From NCBI RefSeq assembly GCF_000830505.1, contig NZ_JXOK01000049.1, positions 62,001-126,000 on the forward strand: a DNA stretch of 64,000 nucleotides, given 5' to 3'. How positions within the stretch are numbered: the stretch's first letter is position 1; every line of letters begins with the position of its first letter. Positions 57,709 to 64,000 of this stretch are shown here, in pieces. Under the pieces are notes generated by a model. The model was not told the DNA's origin, did not search any database, and saw nothing but the letters and a program-made list of their open reading frames with translations. The position numbers and the translations under genes were made by a program. This stretch comes from Vibrio mytili. Its GTDB lineage: Bacteria > Pseudomonadota > Gammaproteobacteria > Enterobacterales > Vibrionaceae.

Positions 57709-58890
57709 ATGAATACCTCATCTCAAGGTTGGAGAACACCACATAATTTTCTGTTATTGGTTTCTATTATCGTACCGATTGTCTTTTCTACATGGATGGC
57801 ATTACTCAATAACTTCGTCATTGAAAAAGCCAATTTTGATGGTGCAGATATAGGATTGTTGCAAAGCGTTCGCGAAGTGCCAGGGTTCTTAGCGTTTACT
57901 GCTGTGTTTGTTTTGCTGTTTATTCGTGAGCAACGTTTTATGTTAGTCGCGTTGGCGATGCTAACATTGGGGACTGCGATGACGGGGTATTTCCCCACGC
58001 TGTACGGATTGCTGTTTACTACATTGCTTATGTCTACGGGCTTTCACTATTTTGAAACGCTCAAGCAGTCACTATCGTTACAATGGCTTTCGAAAGATGA
58101 AGCGCCAGAAATGCTCGGTAAGCTGATTTCGGTGGGTGCGCTTGCATCTTTGTTTACTTATGGCGCGCTGTGGGTGATGTTGGAGCAACTCAAGTTTGAG
58201 TTTAAAACCGTTTATCTATGTGCTGGTGGATTGGGTTTTGTACTGATTCTGGTAATGGCATTTGCTTTTCCTCAATTTAAAGCGACCGTGCCACAAAATA
58301 AGAAGTTGGTACTTCGCAAACGTTATTGGCTTTACTACGCATTGACCTTTATGAGTGGTGCTCGTCGTCAGATCTTCACCGTGTTTGCCGGATTTTTAAT
58401 GGTTGAGAAGTTCGGTTATTCAGCCGCCGATATTACGTTGCTATTTTTGATTAACTACCTATTTAATTTCCTGTTCGCAAAGCGTATCGGCCGTATCATT
58501 GGTGTGGTTGGTGAGCGTAAAGCGTTAATGTTTGAATATGTGGGGTTGATTTTTGTCTTTGTCGGCTACGGTTTGGTGCAAACTGCAGAATGGGCTGCGG
58601 CACTTTATGTGGTTGATCATCTCTTTTTTGCATTGGCGTTAGCTATCAAAACCTATTTCCAAAAAATCGCTGATCCTGCTGATATGGCATCCACGGCAGG
58701 AGTGGCTTTCACCATTAACCATATTGCTGCGGTTGTGATTCCTGTTACTTTTGGCGTCATTTGGTTGGTGTCACCTTCAAGTGTTTTCTATATTGGTGCC
58801 GGTATGGCAGCAATAAGTTTGCTGTTCTCACTCAATATTCCGGCAAAACCAGAGGAAGGCAATGAAACTCGCGTTTTGAAATGGAGCTAA
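57709..58890 (+). CDS. MFS transporter
   Basis: 393 residues, 12 predicted TM helices in two halves (about 15-180 and 205-385) joined by a polar loop (FPQFKATVPQNKKLVLRKRYW). The N-terminus WRTPHNFLLLVSIIVPIVFSTWMALLNNFV and the motif-A-like region between helices 2 and 3 are degenerate. The substrate is not predictable. It follows the kinase-like gene after 111 bp; possible joint transcription. Confidence 0.82.
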   Translation: MNTSSQGWRTPHNFLLLVSIIVPIVFSTWMALLNNFVIEKANFDGADIGLLQSVREVPGFLAFTAVFVLLFIREQRFMLVALAMLTLGTAMTGYFPTLYGLLFTTLLMSTGFHYFETLKQSLSLQWLSKDEAPEMLGKLISVGALASLFTYGALWVMLEQLKFEFKTVYLCAGGLGFVLILVMAFAFPQFKATVPQNKKLVLRKRYWLYYALTFMSGARRQIFTVFAGFLMVEKFGYSAADITLLFLINYLFNFLFAKRIGRIIGVVGERKALMFEYVGLIFVFVGYGLVQTAEWAAALYVVDHLFFALALAIKTYFQKIADPADMASTAGVAFTINHIAAVVIPVTFGVIWLVSPSSVFYIGAGMAAISLLFSLNIPAKPEEGNETRVLKWS

Positions 58891-58944
58891 CCTATACGAG
58901 AAGCCGATGACGCCTTAGAGAAGTCGTCTAAAGGGATTCGGGGA

Positions 58945-58985
58945 CAAAAAATAGAAGGAGCTGAAAACCGCTCCTTCTATTTTTA
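58945..58985. terminator. Bidirectional terminator between MFS and HlyD genes
   Basis: Stem aaaaatagaaggagc / gctccttctattttt with an 8-nt loop between the two convergent genes. Confidence 0.9.
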
Positions 58986-59026
58986 TGTTTGGATAAACCG
59001 TTTTATGGTTGGATAAACAGCGTTAA

Positions 59027-60157
59027 CTAGTGATCGAGGTATAGGTAGTTTTGCCAGCTCTTCATACGAATGAGTACTTTACGCATGATAGCAACGTGAT
59101 GGAAACTGTCAGAATAAACCGCGACTTCAACAGCGGTACCCAGAGGTAGGTGATACTCGCTTAAATCATCGGTTATTTTTAGTTTGACGAAAACACGTCC
59201 ACTGGTGCGAAGCGCATCTGTCCCTAACAGGTTTCCTCGAGCCTGGAATTGGCTTTCACCAATCGCAGGAATGACCTCGACTACTTCGCCTTTAAACACC
59301 TTGCCAGGAATCGCTCGGAACATGAACTCTGCCTCGAAACCGGCCTTTAAACGCTGCAACGAGTTTTGTCGAAACGCTGCGGTATAAACAATGTCTTCTG
59401 TGTGAACAAAGGTCATCGCTGGTGCAAGTGGCAGAGGGACGGCCATGACACCGGGACGTAGAGCAAGTTGAGTAACGTAGCCGTCAGTCGGTGCGCGAAC
59501 CACCGTCTGTTCTAAGTTAAACTCTGCTTTGCGTAGCTCTGCCAATAATTGAAGAACTTGGGTGTTCTCTCCACCAATTTCTGAGTCAAGTGCAATTTGT
59601 GCTTGTTCTTCTCGTTTGTTAGCGACTTCAAGCATCGCCTGTGCTGACTTAAAGGCTTGGCGTCGAGTATCTAAATCTTGTTCAGTAAAGGCACCGCGAT
59701 CAAATCCACGTTGGTAACGATTGAATTCACGTTGTGCTTTATCTCGGTCTGCAATGGCTTTAATCACGGCAGCTTGAGCCTCTTGTACATCTGACTCCAG
59801 TGATAGTGCACCTTGACTAGCCTCTTTCACCTTCGCTTTTAGTCGTTCTACTTCCGCTTCAAAAGGCGTTGGATCAATTTTGAATAGTATATCTCCGGTT
59901 TTAAGCGGTTGGTTGGCCTCGACAGGGACCTCGATCACACGCCCGCGAACACCAGAAACAATTGGAGTTGTAGGGTAGACTTGAGTGCCTAACTGAGTGA
60001 ACGGATGGTTGTAGTTCATCAAAAGAACCAATGTGCCAATCAGCACGACACCGCCTAATACTGCGGTTGGAACTGTCCATTTGTTAAGAGGAATTTTAAA
60101 GATTTTAAAAATGGCAATACAGATAGCGGTATAAGTCAGAATGAGTAATAAATCCAT
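59027..60157 (-). CDS. yiaV: HlyD-family membrane fusion protein, YiaV-like
   Basis: 376 residues. Two hydrophobic N-terminal helices (LLLILTYTAICIAIFKIF, WTVPTAVLGGVVLIGTLVLLM) are followed by the adaptor start YPTTPIVSGVRGRVIEVPVEA and a long coiled-coil hairpin at about 95-215. The second lipoyl half is QTVVRAPTDGYVTQLALRPG, followed by a beta-barrel. It pairs with the DUF3302 gene by a one-base start/stop overlap (TAATG), exactly as yiaW-yiaV in E. coli. No outer-membrane factor or pump is adjacent, so the exported substrate is unknown. Confidence 0.86.
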   Translation of the reverse strand: MDLLLILTYTAICIAIFKIFKIPLNKWTVPTAVLGGVVLIGTLVLLMNYNHPFTQLGTQVYPTTPIVSGVRGRVIEVPVEANQPLKTGDILFKIDPTPFEAEVERLKAKVKEASQGALSLESDVQEAQAAVIKAIADRDKAQREFNRYQRGFDRGAFTEQDLDTRRQAFKSAQAMLEVANKREEQAQIALDSEIGGENTQVLQLLAELRKAEFNLEQTVVRAPTDGYVTQLALRPGVMAVPLPLAPAMTFVHTEDIVYTAAFRQNSLQRLKAGFEAEFMFRAIPGKVFKGEVVEVIPAIGESQFQARGNLLGTDALRTSGRVFVKLKITDDLSEYHLPLGTAVEVAVYSDSFHHVAIMRKVLIRMKSWQNYLYLDH

Positions 60158-60534
60158 TATTCTTCCTCTTTACTCTTTTCAGCATTTAGCTTTTGCTGAC
60201 TTTGTTGTTTTAACGTCGATACTTCATTTTTTAGCTCGTCAACTTGGTCGATAAGCTCTTCAAGGCGATGATGAATATCGTGCGTTTCTTGTTCTAATTG
60301 TTTAAAGCCCCAACCGCGTTCTTTCCGCCATAATGTGGCCCAAATCCAAAGAAAAGGCCAGAGAGCATGAAATGTAAACAAGCTTACCCAACCTGCATAG
60401 TGAATGGCGTCCTGGTGTGGGTGCTCGCGCTCTTTAGCTATTTCATAAGGAATGTCGTGGATAACGATGACACCGTAGAAAATAACTAAAGCAACGAAAA
60501 TGAGAACGCCAAGTGCAAAATAGTCTAAAAACAT
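60157..60534 (-). CDS. yiaW: DUF3302 membrane protein, YiaW-like
   Basis: 125 residues. Two TM helices (FLDYFALGVLIFVALVIFYG and SLFTFHALWPFLWIWATLW) enclose the segment HDIPYEIAKEREHPHQDAIHY, followed by a coiled-coil tail (LEELIDQVDELKNEVSTLKQ). DUF3302 proteins are nearly always next to a YiaV-type HlyD protein, as here. Function unknown. First gene of the two-gene operon. Confidence 0.85.
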   Translation of the reverse strand: MFLDYFALGVLIFVALVIFYGVIVIHDIPYEIAKEREHPHQDAIHYAGWVSLFTFHALWPFLWIWATLWRKERGWGFKQLEQETHDIHHRLEELIDQVDELKNEVSTLKQQSQQKLNAEKSKEEE

Positions 60535-60683
60535 CTTTCTTACCTGTGGTGGTTGCTAATTGGAAAAAGTTACGTAAATTAACTATTTAAGTATTTGTGA
60601 GAACAAAAGATGAATCAAGTTATTTTCTGATTAAAGTGGTTTATTGTTTAAGTGGCACACAATGGTCGACGAGATAGGGGAAA

Positions 60684-61577
60684 ATGGTGGAGTATTTAGG
60701 TGAAACAGCAGCCATTGGTGCAGCAGTCGTGTGGTCTATTGCAACTTGGGTGTATAGTCAATTCAGTCATCGTTTCTCTGCCATGCAACTCAATATTGTC
60801 AAAGGAATCATCGCTTCAATGATGATGTTGGTTGTTTTGCCAATGCTCCCCAATGACATTCCCACCAATATCGAGCCTAATTATCTTATCGTTTTGGCTA
60901 TCTCGGGCATTGTTGGCATTGCGATAGGAGACTCGGCCTATTTTGCTTCCCTTAAACGCATCGGCCCGAATAAGACGTTATTATTAGAGTCTTTGGCTCC
61001 GCCATTGTCAGGTCTATTAGCTCTGGTCTTTCTTGGTTCAGAACTGACGTTGCAAAGTTGGCTCGGTGTTATTGTCACTACCATTGCGGTGACGTACGTC
61101 GTATTTCAACCTTCTGATTCAGGTGGTCCTACCAACTGGGCTGGTGTCAGTTTTGGTTTGTTAGCCAGCGTTTGTCAGGCCACCGGTGTTGTCATTTCGC
61201 ATTATGCGCTAGTGGCTGGAGACCTGCCGCCTCTGCTCGGTGCATTGATTCGTCTTAGCATTGGCGTGATCGCGGTCAGTATTGTGGTCAAAGTCGTTGA
61301 ACCTAAACCATTTTCAAATATTAAACTGCATCTCAGAGAAATGGGAGGGCGAGCAAGGGGCTGGTTATTGCTGGCAATTTTTCTAGGTACCTTTCTCGCA
61401 CTTTGGTTGCAGCAAGTTGCGTTAAAGCATGCGAATCCTGCCATTGCTCAAACACTCATCGCGACAAGTCCGCTATTTATTTTAGTTATTTATATTGTTC
61501 GAGGTGAGCCAGTTGGTTTCAAAAGTGTACTGGGGACGCTAGTCGCACTTATCGGCATTTCACTGTTTTTTATGTAA
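60684..61577 (+). CDS. EamA/DMT-family transporter
   Basis: 297 residues with ten TM helices in two EamA repeats (1-140 and 150-297). Signatures: SIATWVYSQFSHRF after helix 1, FASLKRIGPNKTLLLESLAPPLSGL in repeat 1, and the matching ALKHANPAIAQTLIATSPLF in repeat 2. It lies divergent to yiaWV. The substrate is unknown. Confidence 0.86.
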   Translation: MVEYLGETAAIGAAVVWSIATWVYSQFSHRFSAMQLNIVKGIIASMMMLVVLPMLPNDIPTNIEPNYLIVLAISGIVGIAIGDSAYFASLKRIGPNKTLLLESLAPPLSGLLALVFLGSELTLQSWLGVIVTTIAVTYVVFQPSDSGGPTNWAGVSFGLLASVCQATGVVISHYALVAGDLPPLLGALIRLSIGVIAVSIVVKVVEPKPFSNIKLHLREMGGRARGWLLLAIFLGTFLALWLQQVALKHANPAIAQTLIATSPLFILVIYIVRGEPVGFKSVLGTLVALIGISLFFM

Positions 61578-61681
61578 TATATCGACATTTATCTCACGTT
61601 GTCTTAACTTTGCGATAGCAAGTGTTTTACGAAGCGAATTACAATCACGCAGTTTTACATCAATAAGAGTAAGGAAATCGG

Positions 61682-62710
61682 ATGGCTTCGAAAGTGGCTG
61701 GAATATCGGCACTGAGTTTATTGGTCGCCCCATTTGCGATGGGAGAACCCGCCAGCGCGTACGAGTTATGTTTGTTAGACGCAATTAAACAGGGCAGTGG
61801 AGAAGAAACCATCGCCAACATTCGTGAACAGTGTGAACTGGATGCGATAACAGATACTGTGGCAGTTGAGTCTGAAACCACGATAGCGGAAGCACCTCAA
61901 GATAACTTAGCCGAGAAACGGTTGGAAGCGGAAAAACAAACCGCGTTTGAGCCTTTCAGTTTGGTGGCCCATCGGATTAACTATATCCTGCCGATCACAT
62001 ATAGCGATCGCGTCAATAAAAAAGCTTACGAAGATACGAAGTACGGGGACGAAATCCGCAAAGAAGAGGCTGAATTCCAAATCAGTTTTAAAGTACCAAT
62101 GAACTACAACGATTTATTGTTTGATGGCGATAGCCTTTTCTTTGGTATTACGCTCAAATCTTTTTGGCAGGTGTACACTGGATCGGCATCTCGCCCGTTT
62201 CGTGAAACCAACTATCGGCCTGAGATCTTTTATTACACTCCAACCGAATGGAAACCATTTGATGGCTCGACTTGGCTGGGCTTTGGCGTAGAACATGAAT
62301 CTAATGGTCAGAAGCAAGACTTATCACGTAGTTGGAACCGTGTTTACGCCAACTTCACCTTTGGTAAAGAAAATTTCGTAGCAACGTTTCAGCCTTGGTG
62401 GCGTATCCCTGAAGACGAGAAATCATTTGCTGATGATCCAAATGGTGATGATAACCCAGATATTGAAGACTATATGGGGCACTTTGAGTTAACCAGTGCT
62501 TACAAATGGAATGGATATGAGTTCACTTTCTTAGGTCGTCAGAACTTTGAAACGCACAAAGGTTTTGCTGAATTAGGTGTGCTTTTCCCGATTTGGGGCA
62601 AAGTTCAAGGGTATGCACAATACTCGACGGGTTACGGCAAAAGCTTGATCGACTATAACCATGACCAGCAACGTATTGGTCTTGGTATCGCTATCAGCGG
62701 TGTGTTGTAG
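61682..62710 (+). CDS. pldA: Outer-membrane phospholipase A (OMPLA)
   Basis: 342 residues. A signal peptide (MASKVAGISALSLLVAPFAMG) is followed by an N-terminal region with a Cys pair (YELCLLDAIKQ, IREQCELDA) and a beta-barrel. The catalytic segment GVEHESNGQKQDLSRSWNRVYANF contains the His, Ser and Asn of the OMPLA triad (H-E-S-N-G-Q). It is a calcium-dependent, dimerisation-activated phospholipase of the outer membrane. Its barrel strands end with QQRIGLGIAISGVL. A strong terminator follows. Confidence 0.93.
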   Translation: MASKVAGISALSLLVAPFAMGEPASAYELCLLDAIKQGSGEETIANIREQCELDAITDTVAVESETTIAEAPQDNLAEKRLEAEKQTAFEPFSLVAHRINYILPITYSDRVNKKAYEDTKYGDEIRKEEAEFQISFKVPMNYNDLLFDGDSLFFGITLKSFWQVYTGSASRPFRETNYRPEIFYYTPTEWKPFDGSTWLGFGVEHESNGQKQDLSRSWNRVYANFTFGKENFVATFQPWWRIPEDEKSFADDPNGDDNPDIEDYMGHFELTSAYKWNGYEFTFLGRQNFETHKGFAELGVLFPIWGKVQGYAQYSTGYGKSLIDYNHDQQRIGLGIAISGVL

Positions 62711-62720
62711 ACACTCGTTC

Positions 62721-62753
62721 AAAAAAACCTCCCGTAACAAGGAGGTTTTTTTA
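62721..62753. terminator. Bidirectional terminator after pldA
   Basis: Stem aaaaaacctcc / ggaggtttttt with a short loop and T-run, between the convergent pldA and CPBP genes. Confidence 0.88.
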
Positions 62754-62787
62754 ATTCATAAAGATGTTGTTAGTTGACGGAGGCTGA

Positions 62788-63546
62788 CTAAGCCGCTGCC
62801 ATGACGAGTAAAAATATCACCCAATCATTAATAATGTGCGCGCCAGTGGATACCCAGATATTTTTGGTTCTGATGTACGCTAACGAAAGAATTAAACGAG
62901 CACTGCCGATCACAACAATACACTGTGCCCAGTTCCAGTTATACGAAGGCAGGTGAACAAGCCCGAACACCAACGAAGACAGGAACCATGCAAGCAGAAC
63001 GGACATCCTTCTCGACAAGCCAAGCTTGCTATAGCCCACATAAAGGAATGCAAGGAACGGCAGTATCGTCAACACTTCTTCGCCAAACAGCTGCGGAATG
63101 CTTTGCAGTAAAAAGAGCAAACGTTGCTGTAAGTCTTGGTCTTTCAACGCCACAAGCGCGGCGTTTGATTCCGCGCCCAACGTATTAAGAAAAATAGCAC
63201 CAATAGATACGGTCACGACTAAATTTAGCAGTGCAATAAAGAACATTACGCCAACGCTACGCCAAGATAGTTTACGAAAAATAGCGTGAAAAAATGGTTT
63301 GGCAATCAGATAGTAAGCGAGGAGTGGGATCGAGAAGAATAATACTGAACGTAACACCCCTGAAAACTCACCCGTCAGAAGTGGCATTTCTACGGTCAGT
63401 ACCGTGAAGCCGATAGTTACGCCCAGTAATATAACCAGCCAGCTCTTTAAATTTATGTGGGTTGGAGAGTCGTTGTAAAAAGGAAAATCGTCTCCAGCTC
63501 TTTCTAACCACGAAATGTGATGAGAAGTAGATTCAGTCTTACTCAT
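62788..63546 (-). CDS. CPBP-family intramembrane metalloprotease-like protein
   Basis: 252 residues with about seven TM helices. CPBP motifs are FGEEVLTILPFLAF (the E-E motif, lacking the Arg of the canonical E-E-x-x-x-R), FGLVHLPSYNW (F-x-x-x-H) and HIINDW near the C-terminus (H-x-x-x-N). The third hallmark is changed in its spacing but present. Members process prenylated or other membrane proteins in some bacteria; here the role is unknown. The start is the ATG at 63546. It is followed leftward by nothing but the shared terminator. Confidence 0.8.
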   Translation of the reverse strand: MSKTESTSHHISWLERAGDDFPFYNDSPTHINLKSWLVILLGVTIGFTVLTVEMPLLTGEFSGVLRSVLFFSIPLLAYYLIAKPFFHAIFRKLSWRSVGVMFFIALLNLVVTVSIGAIFLNTLGAESNAALVALKDQDLQQRLLFLLQSIPQLFGEEVLTILPFLAFLYVGYSKLGLSRRMSVLLAWFLSSLVFGLVHLPSYNWNWAQCIVVIGSARLILSLAYIRTKNIWVSTGAHIINDWVIFLLVMAAA

Positions 63547-63559
63547 TAAGGTTTGCCTC

Positions 63560-64000
63560 TTAATTCATCTCAAGCGTATGTAACTGGCTCTTTTCAAAAT
63601 AGTGGACACCGAATGCCATGCCACCACTCTTGGCTTTTCCTGTCGGATCGCCCGGAATTCTAATTGTAAGTGAAGAACCCTTATCGTCGATGATTTGTGC
63701 ATTGCTATATGCCAAAACATTGGGGCTGACTAAGCCGGAGATTTTACTGCCAACAATAAACAAGCTGCCAACTTTTGCAGAAGTTCCTTTTTTAGGTAAT
63801 TTCCCACGTATATCTCGGCTGATAATCTCGAGAAGCTCATGAGCGCCGACACGCAACTCTTTTGCCACTGTATCAAGCGTTGCTGGAGAGGGGGCTTGGA
63901 TATGTTCACTTTGGATCGTCGTCGGTAAATGGTAGTAGTAGCGGCCTATCCAGTCATCTTTTTCCAACTGTAGTGCTAACGATAAACGATAAACGTCATC
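63560..64000 (-). CDS. Partial hypothetical protein, N-terminus outside the window
   Basis: At least 146 residues, open to the right edge of the window: DDVYRLSLALQLEKDDWIGRYYY near the edge, ending AFGVHYFEKSQLHTLEMN. A compact alpha/beta stretch (ISRDIRGKLPKKGTSAKVG, then KISGLVSPNVLAYSNAQI) suggests a soluble domain. No family recognised, and the start codon is not visible. The gene lies 13 bp ahead of the CPBP gene on the same strand, so they probably form one transcript. Confidence 0.6.
   Translation of the reverse strand, partial: DDVYRLSLALQLEKDDWIGRYYYHLPTTIQSEHIQAPSPATLDTVAKELRVGAHELLEIISRDIRGKLPKKGTSAKVGSLFIVGSKISGLVSPNVLAYSNAQIIDDKGSSLTIRIPGDPTGKAKSGGMAFGVHYFEKSQLHTLEMN

Noticed and set aside
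1..64000. CRISPR arrays, prophage, integron attC sites, tRNA or rRNA genes
   Set aside because: No regularly spaced repeats, phage gene order, integrase, attC-like repeats or RNA gene signatures were seen on either strand.

Overview
The window looks like part of a Vibrio genome, most likely the harveyi clade. The gene content is typical of that genus: kbl-tdh, a CybC-type cytochrome b562, GlyGly-CTERM trypsin, OMPLA, lldP-lldD, and an Ard-type acrylate reductase with its ApbE. A 191-bp MITE-like element of a kind I associate with vibrios is also present. The kbl-tdh and metabolic content would fit chromosome 2, but that is inference. No rRNA, tRNA, CRISPR, prophage or complete insertion sequence was seen.

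Layout. 0.2-3.5 kb: nfsB-type nitroreductase, a LysR regulator, a thioesterase and a ferredoxin-NADP reductase. 3.5-11.2 kb: a CsgI/YccT-like exported protein, then a leftward six-gene run (FUSC permease, outer-membrane factor, DUF1656, HlyD adaptor, K+ channel, AI-2E-family permease). 11.6-18.3 kb: single genes (EamA, GNAT, PH-domain protein, secreted trypsin, PHP phosphatase, cytochrome b562) and a LysR/VOC pair. 18.8-23.5 kb: a Tat-exported PLP enzyme, a periplasmic solute-binding protein and a GGDEF-EAL receptor. 23.7-26.0 kb: kbl-tdh. 26.3-28.8 kb: LysR divergent from an MBL-fold/DsbA-like pair.

28.8-38.3 kb is an AT-rich accessory stretch. It holds a cold-shock gene with a duplicated leader in front of an unknown 51-codon ORF. 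A LacI-controlled PTS alpha-glucoside (trehalose-type) locus with a porin follows, then an isochorismatase, a GlxA-type regulator and decayed coding DNA. 38.3-42.7 kb: the ard-like reductase and apbE. 42.9-52 kb: alpha-carbonic anhydrase, MscS channel, the MITE, an XRE protein, lldD, lldP, LysR and a prolyl oligopeptidase. 52.3-64 kb: a Lon-like protease, PilZ protein, GNAT, kinase-like protein, MFS, YiaV/YiaW pair, EamA, PldA, CPBP protein and a partial gene at the right edge.

A striking property is that at least six otherwise well-conserved genes are each broken by one missing base: LysR at 17.9 kb, PTS EIIBC at 33.6 kb, ard at 38.7 kb, lldP at 48.1 kb, prolyl oligopeptidase at 51.0 kb and GNAT at 56.5 kb. 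In each case adding one base restores a protein of family-typical length. This is more easily explained by consensus indel errors than by biology, so these loci are annotated as single genes with a frameshift.

The most interesting leads are the exported PLP enzyme next to a binding-protein/c-di-GMP receptor pair, and the duplicated cold-shock leader driving an unrelated small ORF. The four matching LacI operators are also notable.
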